NCBI RefSeq assembly: GCF_000565285.1
Contig: NZ_APVL01000002.1
Span: forward strand, 62,001-126,000
Source: Cytobacillus firmus DS1
GTDB taxonomy: Bacteria; Bacillota; Bacilli; Bacillales; Cytobacillaceae
Reading direction: 5' to 3'
DNA length: 64,000 nucleotides
Below the pieces are notes generated by a model. The model ran no database searches and had not been told where the DNA came from. It was given only the letters and a program-made list of their open reading frames with translations. Below are positions 1-7,997 of this stretch, in pieces (position 1 is the first letter of the stretch; the number at the start of each line of letters is the position of its first letter). Position numbers and translations under genes: made by a program.

Positions 1-98
1 AGCCTGGTTGGATCTGATAAAGCTTTGAAAGTCTGGGAAACCATGAATAAAGTTTCTTCATCCAGGTCGGCTGGGTACACTGGGTTTTCATCTGTCAT
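1..98 (-). CDS. ArsR-family transcriptional regulator, N-terminal part (cut by window edge)
   Basis: Only the first 32 residues are inside the window. They begin [15 protein letters not shown] and run into FKALSDPTR, the hallmark first helix of ArsR/SmtB winged-helix repressors (family knowledge: metal- or stress-responsive repressors). The start at 98 is preceded by GGGAGAGGTGATCAAA, a good ribosome site. The sensing residues lie outside the window, so the ligand cannot be predicted. The neighbouring secreted His-rich protein, transcribed in the same direction, makes a metal-related locus possible, but that is inference. Confidence 0.8.
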   Translation of the reverse strand, partial: MTDENPVYPADLDEETLFMVSQTFKALSDPTR

Positions 99-144
99 TT
101 TGATCACCTCTCCCTTTCATTATAAGTCTGTTTTATATAAAACG

Positions 145-173
145 AAACCGCAGAGATGGTCACTCTGCGGTTT
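145..173 (-). terminator. Terminator of the His-rich protein gene
   Basis: An 11-bp perfect stem (AAACCGCAGAG/CTCTGCGGTTT) with a 7-nt loop lies 8 nt past the stop codon, followed on the minus strand by a T-rich stretch. Confidence 0.75.
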
Positions 174-180
174 TAACTTA

Positions 181-819
181 TTAGTTTGCCTTTCTGATTT
201 CCTTGTGAATTTCATCAACCAGTTTTTTCATTTCTGCATGGATTTTTTCTTTATCAAGATTTAATTCCGTTTTTATTTCTGGTAATGATTTTCCTTGTTC
301 CCTCATTTGGATTATTTCTCCCAGATCCTTATTTGCCGCCTTTGCCATGGCTGCACCTGAAACAAGGAAACGAAGAGGGACTCCTTTCTCAAGATACCCC
401 TGCAGCACTTGAGTCGATTTGCCGGAATGCTCGGAGATCTTTTGCAGAACAACCTGCTTGTTCGCTTCCAGGAATTTATCCATGTGATGATGATGCTTCT
501 TTATTTTTTCTAAATCCACACCATACTGCTGTGCTGTTTTTTCCCAGGAGGAGTTATTTTTTTTATAAAAATTCAATACCTCTGCAACCTGATTATTTGA
601 AAACTTTGCAATGTGGGCAGCTATGAAGATTTCTTTTTTTGTGAATCCTTGTTCCTGAAGGGTTTTCATTAAGGATTCATCGATCATTCTGTGATGGTGT
701 TCATGTTTTGGCTCCTGTGCGGGTGATTTTCCCTTTGGCGCTGTTTCCGCATTAACCGATAAAGCGGTCCCTAATAATAAAATGCAAAAAGATAGTAGTA
801 ATAGAAATTTTTTATTCAT
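181..819 (-). CDS. Secreted alpha-helical protein with His clusters, unknown function
   Basis: A 212-residue protein with a Sec signal peptide (MNKKFLLLLS followed by a hydrophobic core, likely cleaved near SVNA-ET at residue 25). The mature part is charged and mostly helical and carries two histidine clusters, KHEHHHRM near residue 40 and KKHHHHMD near residue 115, which could bind metal. The start at 819 was chosen because AAAGGAG lies about 12 nt upstream; an in-frame upstream ATG at 840 would place that ribosome site inside the gene. I do not recognise a named family. It lies downstream of an ArsR-type regulator on the same strand with about 720 nt between; a joint role in metal handling is inference only. 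Confidence 0.75.
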   Translation of the reverse strand: MNKKFLLLLSFCILLLGTALSVNAETAPKGKSPAQEPKHEHHHRMIDESLMKTLQEQGFTKKEIFIAAHIAKFSNNQVAEVLNFYKKNNSSWEKTAQQYGVDLEKIKKHHHHMDKFLEANKQVVLQKISEHSGKSTQVLQGYLEKGVPLRFLVSGAAMAKAANKDLGEIIQMREQGKSLPEIKTELNLDKEKIHAEMKKLVDEIHKEIRKAN

Positions 820-960
820 CTTATACTGGACTCCTTTCAAAATGATAAGTCTTATTTAGCATTTCCCAAGATATTGATAACAATAAAAAATTTGGTTGAC
901 TTTATAGAAAAGGCTCCTTTCGTAAAGTTTTGTTGTTTTACATAACTTAGTTTTATTTAC

Positions 961-1148
961 TTAGTTGATTGGAGCGGAGGGCACAGATCCTCGAAAATGC
1001 TGACGCATTTTCTTCGTGCGGTGTTCGTTCGAGGAAGCTTTTTCAATGTCCTGCGGGAGGAGAGGGAAGTGTGAGACCCCGCAGGCGTAGCCGAGGAGGA
1101 TCGCATTCCTCCCCGCGGAAAGCAAGTGCCTGCAGCGGAAATCAACGG
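961..1148. repeat. Dispersed repeat family T, copy 1
   Basis: Shares the conserved start TAGTTGATTGGAGCGGA and end GCGGAAATCAACGG with copies at 17742 and 40502. The middle has an extra hairpin-rich insert (about 990-1050). The left flank at 911 (AGGCTCCTTTCGTAAAG) matches the left terminal inverted repeat of copy 3. Open frames across this element on both strands are not credible genes. It fills much of the 468-nt gap before the response regulator. Confidence 0.8.
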
Positions 1149-1287
1149 GCTGAATTTATAAGCAAAACACAATATTCTTTGAAGAAAATTCTTAGAAAAA
1201 CATTAAGGTCAGAGATATTCATTGAAAAAAAACACTCATTTCGATTACATTAAGAATAAAAGACTGTTCAGGGGCGGTGAAGGGAAA

Positions 1288-1989
1288 ATGAAAATACTTG
1301 TTGTGGAAGATAATGAAAGTGTCTGTTCAATGCTGGAGATGTTCTTTATGAAAGAAGGGTATCAGGGTGTTTTTGTTCACGACGGCCAGCGGGGATTTGA
1401 GCATTTTAATAAAGAAAAATGGGACTTAATTATTGTTGATTGGATGCTTCCGGTCATGGATGGAGTGACGCTCTGCCGGAAAATAAGGGAACTGAGCAAG
1501 GTTCCGATTATTATGCTGACGGCTAAAGACAGCGAATCCGATCAGGTTCTGGGCCTTGAAATGGGTGCCGATGATTATGTGACCAAGCCATTCAGTCCGC
1601 TGACGCTGATGGCCAGGATCAAAGCGGTAACACGCAGGTTTCAGGCTGAAGCAGGATCAGGGGAAGACCCACAATATGTTGCCAGTGGATACTTCAAAAT
1701 CAGCAAAGAATCCAGAGAGGCATATTATAATGGGCAGCTTCTCAAGAATTTGACCCCAAAGGAATTTGACCTGCTGTATTATCTTGTAAAACATCCGAAA
1801 CAGGTTTTTACAAGAGAGCAGCTGCTCGATAGTGTATGGGGATATCAGTTTTATGGAGATGAAAGAACGGTAGATGTACATATAAAGCGGCTTCGGAAAA
1901 AAATAGGCACGGATGAGCAGCCCTTTATTCATACGGTATGGGGTGTAGGTTATAAATTCGATGAAACGGCAGCGGAAAATGAAGGTTAA
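1288..1989 (+). CDS. OmpR/PhoB-family response regulator
   Basis: A 233-residue two-component response regulator. Residues 1-115 form the receiver domain: acidic pair in VVEDNE, phospho-acceptor Asp in IIVDWMLP (about residue 52), Thr in MLTAKD and Lys in VTKPFSP. Residues 135-230 form a winged-helix DNA-binding domain (LTPKEFDLLYYL, ERTVDVHIKRLRKKI, VWGVGYKF). The start at 1288 follows GGCGGTGAAGGG; an in-frame ATG at 1222 has no such site. It overlaps the start of the sensor kinase gene by 11 nt, so the pair is translationally coupled. The target genes and stimulus are unknown. Confidence 0.93.
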   Translation: MKILVVEDNESVCSMLEMFFMKEGYQGVFVHDGQRGFEHFNKEKWDLIIVDWMLPVMDGVTLCRKIRELSKVPIIMLTAKDSESDQVLGLEMGADDYVTKPFSPLTLMARIKAVTRRFQAEAGSGEDPQYVASGYFKISKESREAYYNGQLLKNLTPKEFDLLYYLVKHPKQVFTREQLLDSVWGYQFYGDERTVDVHIKRLRKKIGTDEQPFIHTVWGVGYKFDETAAENEG

Positions 1990-3388
1990 ATATTTTTATC
2001 AGCTGCTGATCAGCCATGTCAGCATCCTTATACTGGCCTTCCTGTTATTAAGCCTTCTATTCTCCCAGTTTGTGGAGAATTATATTTTTGAAAATAAAGT
2101 GGAAGAGCTCGATTCCTATGGAGAGCAGATCCTGACAGACATAACAGTCAGGATAGAGGGGGATGAACAATTTCTGACAGAATACAGCCAGCTGCTCGAT
2201 GCCAGAAACATCAAATACATTCTCTTTGATCATAAAGGAAGGGTCTTGTACCCTGAACTTAAATCGGATCCGATGATTCAGCTGACCAAATCCGAGTGGG
2301 CTGAAATTTCGAAAGGAAAAAAAGTAACTGTAAAGCATGATATAGAACGTTTCGGCCAGGAGGTAACATTGGTTGCCCTGCCATATATGCAGGAGGGCAA
2401 TATTGTTGGCGGAGTTTTGCTTCTGTCCCCAATAACAGGGGCTATGGAGGTTGTCAGCCAATTAAATCGATTTTTATTATATACCATTTTTATTTCACTC
2501 TCTGCGACCATTCTTTTAAGTCTGGTTCTTTCTAAAAATCTGATCAAGAGGATAACGGAGCTTAGGAATGCTGCCTCTATGATTTCATCCGGTAACTATG
2601 ATATCAATGTTCCCTACACCTATATGGACGAAATTGGTGAACTGGCTAAAGACTTTAATGATATGGCAGCAAGATTGAGGGAATCTAATGAAGAAATCAG
2701 AAGACTGGAAAATAGAAGAAGGAAATTCATTGCTGATGTCTCGCACGAGCTTCGGACTCCTCTGACCACTATCAGCGGTTTGGCTGAAGGCATTAAGGGA
2801 GGTCTGATCCCGGAGGCGGATACAGAAAAAGGGATGATTCTGATAGACAGGGAAGCAAAGAGGCTTATCCGGCTGGTGAATGAAAATCTGGATTATGAAA
2901 AGATCCGTTCCAATCAGCTGCAGCTGAATAAAATGGATATTGATCTCATGGAAGCCTTTGAAATTGTTAAGGAACAGCTGGAAATTCAGGCAGAGAAAAA
3001 GGGAAACAGGATTTATATAGAGGCTGAAGAAGGGGTTTCAGTTTATGCGGATTATGACCGGCTAATTCAGATTTTGGTTAATATTGTAAAAAATAGCATT
3101 CAATTCACCGAGCAGGGCTCCATATTTATTAGGGGCAAAGAAAATCCCGATCAGACATTGATCGTAATAGAAGACACGGGTATAGGCATCGATCCGCAAG
3201 AAATTGAGTCGATCTGGCTGCGTTTTTATAAAGCGGATTTATCCAGGACCAATCATTCGTTTGGTGAGTTTGGCATTGGTCTTTCCATTGTAAAACAGCT
3301 TGTTCAGCTGCACAGCGGAGAAATTACTGTCAGCAGTGAAAAGGGGGAAGGGACCAAATTCAAGATTAGATTTCCGCGGGAGCAATAA
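1979..3388 (+). CDS. Membrane sensor histidine kinase, partner of the upstream response regulator
   Basis: About 469 residues. TM1 near residues 8-28, an extracellular domain of about 130 residues, TM2 near 165-190, then a HAMP linker, the DHp phospho-His motif ISD-type FIADVSHELRTPL (about residue 255) and the ATPase boxes (N box VKNSIQF, G1 DTGIGI, F box LRFYKAD, G2 GEFGIGLSIV). It should autophosphorylate and pass phosphate to the regulator encoded just upstream. The start is uncertain: ATG at 1979 gives MKVKYFYQLL; ATG at 1961 adds six residues. Neither has a strong ribosome site, consistent with coupling to the overlapping upstream gene. Confidence 0.92.
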   Translation: MKVKYFYQLLISHVSILILAFLLLSLLFSQFVENYIFENKVEELDSYGEQILTDITVRIEGDEQFLTEYSQLLDARNIKYILFDHKGRVLYPELKSDPMIQLTKSEWAEISKGKKVTVKHDIERFGQEVTLVALPYMQEGNIVGGVLLLSPITGAMEVVSQLNRFLLYTIFISLSATILLSLVLSKNLIKRITELRNAASMISSGNYDINVPYTYMDEIGELAKDFNDMAARLRESNEEIRRLENRRRKFIADVSHELRTPLTTISGLAEGIKGGLIPEADTEKGMILIDREAKRLIRLVNENLDYEKIRSNQLQLNKMDIDLMEAFEIVKEQLEIQAEKKGNRIYIEAEEGVSVYADYDRLIQILVNIVKNSIQFTEQGSIFIRGKENPDQTLIVIEDTGIGIDPQEIESIWLRFYKADLSRTNHSFGEFGIGLSIVKQLVQLHSGEITVSSEKGEGTKFKIRFPREQ

Positions 3389-3396
3389 GGTCAAAT

Positions 3397-3430
3397 AAAA
3401 GGAACAGCACTCAAACAGGCTGTTCCTTTT
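3397..3430. terminator. Bidirectional terminator between the sensor kinase and the CNNM gene
   Basis: AAAAGGAACAGC/GCTGTTCCTTTT stem, 12 bp, with a 10-nt loop; A-run on one side and T-run on the other, placed between two convergent stop codons. Confidence 0.85.
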
Positions 3431-3435
3431 ATTAT

Positions 3436-4791
3436 TTAAGACAATACTTCTGATTCAGTAAAAGGCACTTCTTTTGCAGGTGCCGGCTCTTCTGTTTCAG
3501 GTACTGCTGTCACTTCAACATACTTAATGTGGTGCTCTTCCATATCGAGAATTTTAAATCGATATTTTTCGTGCTCGATAATATCACCTTGTTTGGCTTC
3601 GTAATTCTCAGTCAATATCCATCCGCCAATGGTATCAACATCTTCATCATTAATATCGGTACCCAGCAAGTCGTTGACTTCGCTGACAAGAACTTTTGAA
3701 TCAATGATATATTGGCCTTCTTGCGTCTTTCTGACCATCGGTACTTCATCCATGTCGAACTCATCACGGATCTCGCCAACAATCTCTTCAATGATATCCT
3801 CAACAGTCACTAGCCCCGAGGTACCACCGTATTCATCCATTAAGATGGCCATGTGGATGCGTTCTTTTTGCATTTTAAGCAGCAGCTCATGGATAGGGAT
3901 GCTGTCAATGACCCGGATAATGGGACGAATATATGATTCAAGAGTGCTTGATGATAATTCCCGGTTCATAATGAGATCTGTCATGACTTCTTTAATATTG
4001 ACCATGCCAATGATATGATCCTTATCTCCATCTATAATGGGATATCGAGTAAATTTCTCTTCCTGAACGATTTGCAGGAAATCTTCAAGTGTATCATCTT
4101 TTGAGAGAGAAACAATTTCAGTACGCGGAACCATGATTTCTTTCGCGATCCGATTATCAAACTCAAAGATTTTATTTACATACTTAAACTCAGATTGGTT
4201 AATTTCGCCGCTTTCATAGCTTTCTGATAAAATAATGCGAAGTTCTTCTTCAGAATGTGCTAATTCGTGTTCAGAAGCAGGCTTTAGTCCAAACATGCTG
4301 GTCAATAGGCGGGCAGAACCATTCAACGCCCAAATGATCGGATACATAATCCGGTAAAACCAGATTAAAGGACGTGTTGTTAAAAGTGTTACCGCTTCTG
4401 CTTTTTGTATCGCCAGAGTCTTTGGAGCCAATTCTCCCACAACTACATGCAGGAAGGTGATAAAAGCAAAAGCAATGCTGAATGAGATAACATGCGAAAT
4501 GGATGAAGGCAGACCGAAACTATTTATCACCGGACGCAGCAGATGTTCAATTGTCGGCTCACCCAGCCAGCCAAGACCGAGTGCTGTAATGGTAATTCCC
4601 AGCTGGCAGGCTGAAAGGTATTCATCCAAATTGGAAATCACTTTCTTCGCAGCAATTGCATTTTTATTGCCTTCTTCAATTAGCTGATCAATTCTGGAAC
4701 TTCGTATTTTAACAATGGCAAATTCCGAAGTAACGAAAAAAGCCGTTAAAGCAATTAAAATGGCTATAAAAACCAAGTTTAATATGTCCAA
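3436..4791 (-). CDS. CNNM/CorC-family membrane protein (YhdP/MpfA-like), probable Mg2+ or cation exporter
   Basis: A 451-residue protein with the three-part layout of the family: a CNNM/DUF21 membrane domain (residues 1-190, 3-4 TM segments, [37 protein letters not shown]), two CBS domains (about 210-335) and a C-terminal CorC_HlyC domain (from about 350, VDTIGGWI). In B. subtilis the homologue YhdP/MpfA has been linked to Mg2+ export (family knowledge). The start is TTG at 4791 preceded by AAGGGG at 7-nt spacing, itself part of a hairpin (see 4792-4837). It lies 64 nt downstream of the merR-like gene and probably shares its transcript. A paralogue lies at 5557-6849. Older 'hemolysin' names are not supported by function. 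Confidence 0.9.
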   Translation of the reverse strand: MDILNLVFIAILIALTAFFVTSEFAIVKIRSSRIDQLIEEGNKNAIAAKKVISNLDEYLSACQLGITITALGLGWLGEPTIEHLLRPVINSFGLPSSISHVISFSIAFAFITFLHVVVGELAPKTLAIQKAEAVTLLTTRPLIWFYRIMYPIIWALNGSARLLTSMFGLKPASEHELAHSEEELRIILSESYESGEINQSEFKYVNKIFEFDNRIAKEIMVPRTEIVSLSKDDTLEDFLQIVQEEKFTRYPIIDGDKDHIIGMVNIKEVMTDLIMNRELSSSTLESYIRPIIRVIDSIPIHELLLKMQKERIHMAILMDEYGGTSGLVTVEDIIEEIVGEIRDEFDMDEVPMVRKTQEGQYIIDSKVLVSEVNDLLGTDINDEDVDTIGGWILTENYEAKQGDIIEHEKYRFKILDMEEHHIKYVEVTAVPETEEPAPAKEVPFTESEVLS

Positions 4792-4837
4792 ATAAGTTCC
4801 CCTTATCCCGCCTAAACGGGCAGGGTGTCACCTCCTG
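4792..4837 (-). promoter_or_regulatory. Structured translation leader of the first CNNM gene
   Basis: Minus-strand order: AGGAGGTGACACC, CTGCCCG loop CGGG, then ATAAGGGG and the TTG start. CCCG (4807-4810) pairs with CGGG (4817-4820), and CCCT (4800-4803) with AGGG (4822-4825), so the start-proximal AAGGGG can be folded away. The leader at 6850 has the same plan. Confidence 0.55.
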
Positions 4838-4855
4838 ATTTTGTGAAAAATGGGA

Positions 4856-5277
4856 TTAGCTAGTTAAGCCGGAAAGGGAACGGAGCAATGCAGTACTTTC
4901 GGCAGTCAGCTTTCTGGAGAAGCCATCCTTCTGCTCCTCATTCATTGTATTGATGAGCGGCATGAGCACAGCTATTTCCTGTTGCAGCTGTTTCATCTGT
5001 AATGTGACTGCGTTAATATGCTTTTCAACTTCCCCAGTCTGAATCTCCCTTTTCGTTTTCATTTCTAGTTTTCTCTTAATCTCTTCAAGTGGAAGATGCA
5101 GTATTTTGCATTCTTCAATAAATCTTAGATCAGACAATACTTCTTCTGAATATATGCGATAATTTGATTTTGAGCGTTTCGCTTTTATTAGGCCAATGCT
5201 AGTGTAGTAGTCAATCGTTCTTTTAGAAACGTTAGCAATATTGGCTAATTCGCCGATACGATAGTAAGCCCCATCAT
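4856..5277 (-). pseudogene. MerR-family regulator with a 1-nt frameshift near its start
   Basis: Reading on the minus strand, AGAGGTGAT precedes ATGATG at 5277, but that frame hits a stop after ten codons. One base must be gained in the GGGG run (5269-5272) to enter the long frame, which then reads GAYYRIGELANIANVSKRTIDYYTSIGL, a typical MerR helix-turn-helix, followed by a coiled dimer helix to LSGLTS at 4856 (about 140 residues in all). No ATG, GTG or TTG opens the long frame before residue 50. B. subtilis has a MerR gene (yhdQ) between two CNNM genes, the same arrangement. It is either a real frameshift, a slippage-prone tract or a sequencing error; the rest of the frame looks intact. Confidence 0.75.
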
Positions 5278-5345
5278 ATCACCTCTGTTTTGAATACTTA
5301 TATCTCCATAATAATGCTTTACAACAAGAGATATAGTTAGAATCA

Positions 5346-5375
5346 ATTATACGTTAGCGGAAACCGTACAGTCAA
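5346..5375 (-). promoter_or_regulatory. Promoter of the merR-CNNM transcription unit
   Basis: TTGACT and TATAAT boxes on the minus strand with an 18-bp spacer, about 70 nt upstream of the merR start. An ACGTT/AACGT inverted pair brackets the region. Long spacers are typical of promoters controlled by MerR proteins (family knowledge), so autoregulation is plausible. The 250-nt gap around it holds nothing else I can name. Confidence 0.6.
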
Positions 5376-5512
5376 ACGTAGCAGTTTGGAAAAAAGGATT
5401 ACATTTATTTTATGAAATTATTCATTAAATATGAAGTAAAAATATTCGGAAAAATAAAAAAATAAAAGGGTTTCGAAAAGATGCAGCTTAATCTGTCCGC
5501 CATGCAGCAAAA

Positions 5513-5540
5513 AACCGGGAGCAAAAGTGCGCTCCCGGTT
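5513..5540 (-). terminator. Terminator of the second CNNM gene
   Basis: AACCGGGAGC/GCTCCCGGTT 10-bp stem 17 nt beyond the stop codon, followed by TTTTTT on the minus strand. Confidence 0.85.
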
Positions 5541-5556
5541 TATAAAAAATACAGAA

Positions 5557-6849
5557 TTACATTTTCACAACTTCTATATAAGAAATATGGTGTCCATCCA
5601 TTTCTTTAATAATAAATCTGTATCCTTCTTCTTCAATAAAGTCTCCCTGAACAGCATCATACTTCTGTGTCATGATCCAGCCGCCGATAGTGTCCACATC
5701 ATCATCAGATAATGTTGTTCCCAGGAGATCATTTGCTTCTGAAATCAGCAGTTTCGCATCAAGGATATATTGGTTTTCCCCTGACTTTTGGATAAGCGGA
5801 AGTTCATCGGCATCAAATTCGTCCCGGATTTCACCTACGATTTCTTCCAGGATATCTTCTGCTGTGACCACTCCGGCGGTTCCGCCGTACTCATCAAGGA
5901 GAATTGCCATATGTGAACGCTCCTTTTGCATTCTAAGGAGCAAATCGTGTATGGGGATAGTTTCAATCACCCTGATGACAGGTTTAATATATTGCAGTAA
6001 GGGGTGTTTGCCTTCACATTTTTTTCTTACACAGTCAGTTAAGATTTCCTTTACATTAATGATCCCGAGAATATTATCCTTATCACCCGCCGTAACCGGA
6101 TAGCGGGTATATCGCTCATTCAATATTAGATCGAGGGTTTCTGACAGTGATGAATCTTCCGGGATGGTAACAATCTCGGTCCGCGGAACCATAATCTCTT
6201 TGGCGATTCTATTGTCAAATTCAAATATTCGATCAACATACTGGTATTCGGATGGATTAATTTCACCGCTCTTTAAGCTTTCAGACAGGATAATCCGAAG
6301 TTCTTCCTCTGAATGGGCCATTTCGCTCTCTGAAACCGGCTTCAGTCCAAATAATCCTGTAACAATTCTGGCTGAACCATTTAAAATCCAGATAAACGGA
6401 TACATAATCCTATAAAATAATATTAATGGCTTTGAAAAAGTTAAAGTTATGGCCTCAGCTTTTTGAATGGCAAAGGTTTTTGGCGCAAGCTCTCCAATGA
6501 CCACATGGAGAAATGTCACAACAGCAAAAGCAATGATAAAGGAGAGAAAATGAGTTATAGAAGCCTGCAAGTTAAGGCTTTCAAATACAGGATGAAGCAA
6601 TCTCTCAATAGTCGGTTCACCCAGCCAGCCGAGGCCCAGTGCGGTGATTGTAATTCCAAGCTGACAGGCAGATAGATATTCATCCAGACTGCTAATTACT
6701 TGTTTTGCAGAACGGGCTTTAGGATTTCCCTCCAGCATAAGCTGATCAATTCGTGATGTCCGCACTTTAACAATGGCGAATTCAGATGCCACAAAAAAAG
6801 CGGTTAATGCGATTAATAAAAATAATAAGAATAGGTTAAGGGTGATCAT
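5557..6849 (-). CDS. CNNM/CorC-family membrane protein (YhdT-like), paralogue of 3436-4791
   Basis: A 430-residue protein with the same domains and motifs as the gene at 3436 ([40 protein letters not shown] pair, VDTIGGWI), clearly a duplicate or ancient paralogue; it lacks the acidic tail of the other copy. The start is ATG at 6849 with AAGGG close upstream, held in an 8-bp hairpin (6850-6887). The region further upstream contains TATAAT at about 6893 and a 9-bp inverted repeat. Probable cation (Mg2+) transport role by family. Confidence 0.9.
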   Translation of the reverse strand: MITLNLFLLFLLIALTAFFVASEFAIVKVRTSRIDQLMLEGNPKARSAKQVISSLDEYLSACQLGITITALGLGWLGEPTIERLLHPVFESLNLQASITHFLSFIIAFAVVTFLHVVIGELAPKTFAIQKAEAITLTFSKPLILFYRIMYPFIWILNGSARIVTGLFGLKPVSESEMAHSEEELRIILSESLKSGEINPSEYQYVDRIFEFDNRIAKEIMVPRTEIVTIPEDSSLSETLDLILNERYTRYPVTAGDKDNILGIINVKEILTDCVRKKCEGKHPLLQYIKPVIRVIETIPIHDLLLRMQKERSHMAILLDEYGGTAGVVTAEDILEEIVGEIRDEFDADELPLIQKSGENQYILDAKLLISEANDLLGTTLSDDDVDTIGGWIMTQKYDAVQGDFIEEEGYRFIIKEMDGHHISYIEVVKM

Positions 6850-6887
6850 ATATATCCCTTACACATATGTAAGGGGCAGGCACCTCC
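6850..6887 (-). promoter_or_regulatory. Structured translation leader of the second CNNM gene
   Basis: Minus strand: AAAGGAGGTGCCTGCCC, then a perfect 8-bp hairpin CCCTTACA/TGTAAGGG (6856-6863 with 6868-6875, 4-nt loop) that contains the start-proximal AAGGG, then ATG. A six-codon CTG-started frame and a MCKGYI mini-frame overlap this hairpin, but neither is proven. A TATAAT box (about 6893-6898) could start the transcript near the GGAGG. Confidence 0.55.
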
Positions 6888-6912
6888 TTTATTATAAGTA
6901 CTTTTCCCTTAT

Positions 6913-6946
6913 TCATGAATTTTACAAATAAACCATGAATAAAGGA
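6913..6946. promoter_or_regulatory. Inverted repeat upstream of the second CNNM gene, candidate operator
   Basis: TTATTCATG and CATGAATAA (9 bp, perfect) face each other across 16 nt, directly upstream of the probable -10 box. Confidence 0.4.
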
Positions 6947-7016
6947 TTTGCTTTATATGAAATTACCCTTAATTAAGAGATGTAATCTGGAAAAATAAAT
7001 AATGCAGGGAAAAATA

Positions 7017-7038
7017 AAAAAGCCTGAGCAGGCTTTTT
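7017..7038. terminator. Terminator-like hairpin
   Basis: AAAAAGCCTG/CAGGCTTTTT with a 2-nt spacer; symmetric A/T tails allow use in both directions. It lies beyond repeat S1, downstream of the acetyltransferase gene. Confidence 0.7.
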
Positions 7039-7074
7039 GTTTAAACTATAAGAATGAACTTTTAACTTCGAGAA

Positions 7075-7312
7075 TTGTCTAGCTCCAGCGCCTACCCCCT
7101 CGAGGTCACAAGCCGTTCCTCCCAAAAAGGCAAAGAACGCCTTTCCGGGAGGAACGTCTTGTGCTTGAGGCACGCAGGACAAGGAAGGCAGCATAATCAT
7201 CGCACGACCAAAAGCGACAGCTTTTGAGAGGATGCGGGTCATGCAGACGTTGCCACAGGACGTGGCGTTTTTTAGTCTGCGTTCCTTCGTGGGCAAGGCG
7301 CTCGCGCTTTTC
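7075..7312. repeat. Dispersed repeat family S, copy 1
   Basis: On the minus strand it begins AGAAAAGCG immediately after the acetyltransferase stop and ends GGCGCTGGAGCTAGACA. Copy 2 at 27414 has the same ends. It contains the shared hairpin cassette at 7231-7285 (GTTGCCACAGGACGTGGCG) that also occurs in family R. Confidence 0.8.
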
Positions 7313-7855
7313 TTAAACACTCCATTCTCTTGCCAGAAGTCCATATACGGCAAGGTCGTGATATCGATTATAAAGATACTCGCCATCCCGGATGATTCCT
7401 TCCTGGCGAAAGCCAAGCCGTTCAGGGATCGCACGGCTTTTCCCGTTTCTGATCCCGCAGCGTATCTCGATGCGGTTCAGTTTTAAATCAAAAAAAGCAT
7501 GATTGATCATGGCCTGCACGCTTCGTGTCATAATTCCGCTACCCTCAAAATCTTCTGCAAGGTAGTATCCAATGCTGGTTTGTCTGCTGTTCCAGTCGAT
7601 CTGGTGAAAACCAATAGAGCCTGCAAGTTTTCCCTGATAACGGATTCCGGCATTAAAGCCGTTATTATCCGCAAACTGTTTCAGCCATATAGGAATGATC
7701 GAATGATACTGAACAGGTGAAGCCATATTATCTACCCATGGAAGCCATTCTCTTAAGTGGCTGCGGTTCCTGTCCACCAAGCTGAAAAGCTCTTCTGAAT
7801 GATGAAGCTGGAACAATTGCAATTCTATATCTTTATCTACTTTTAAAGAAAACAA
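7313..7855 (-). CDS. GNAT N-acetyltransferase, RimJ/RimL type
   Basis: A 180-residue acetyltransferase using acetyl-CoA. Visible features: the RimL-like N-terminus (LQLFQLHHSEELFSLVDRNRSHLREWLPWVD), the central strand AGSIGFHQID, YYLAEDFEGSGIMTRSV (motif A, acetyl-CoA binding) and RIEIRCGIRNGKSRAIPERLGF (motif B). RimJ/RimL proteins acetylate N-termini of ribosomal proteins, but distant members act on other substrates, so the substrate here is open. The start is TTG at 7855, with AGGAGG 8 nt upstream; an upstream frame extension contains that ribosome site. Its stop codon abuts repeat S1. Confidence 0.88.
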   Translation of the reverse strand: MFSLKVDKDIELQLFQLHHSEELFSLVDRNRSHLREWLPWVDNMASPVQYHSIIPIWLKQFADNNGFNAGIRYQGKLAGSIGFHQIDWNSRQTSIGYYLAEDFEGSGIMTRSVQAMINHAFFDLKLNRIEIRCGIRNGKSRAIPERLGFRQEGIIRDGEYLYNRYHDLAVYGLLAREWSV

Positions 7856-7970
7856 GTGACAAACCTCCTCAAACAATCTGACAATTATATTAATAATAAT
7901 CTGAAAGCAAATAAAAATATATGCTTTTTTGTTTATATCATATAAGCATTTTTAGCATTGAAGACGAAAA

Positions 7971-7997
7971 AGCTGATCCCCGGATTCGGAGTCAGCT
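7971..7997 (-). terminator. Terminator overlapping the end of the HisK_N kinase gene
   Basis: AGCTGA/TCAGCT stem around the stop codon with a TTTTT tail on the minus strand. Confidence 0.6.

Noticed and set aside
957..1253. Overlapping 71- and 94-residue open frames on both strands
   Set aside because: They lie inside repeat T1, have Arg/Ser-rich nonsense composition and no ribosome site.
7021..7434. 153-residue minus-strand frame downstream of the acetyltransferase
   Set aside because: It is mostly repeat S1 plus a shifted frame of the acetyltransferase.
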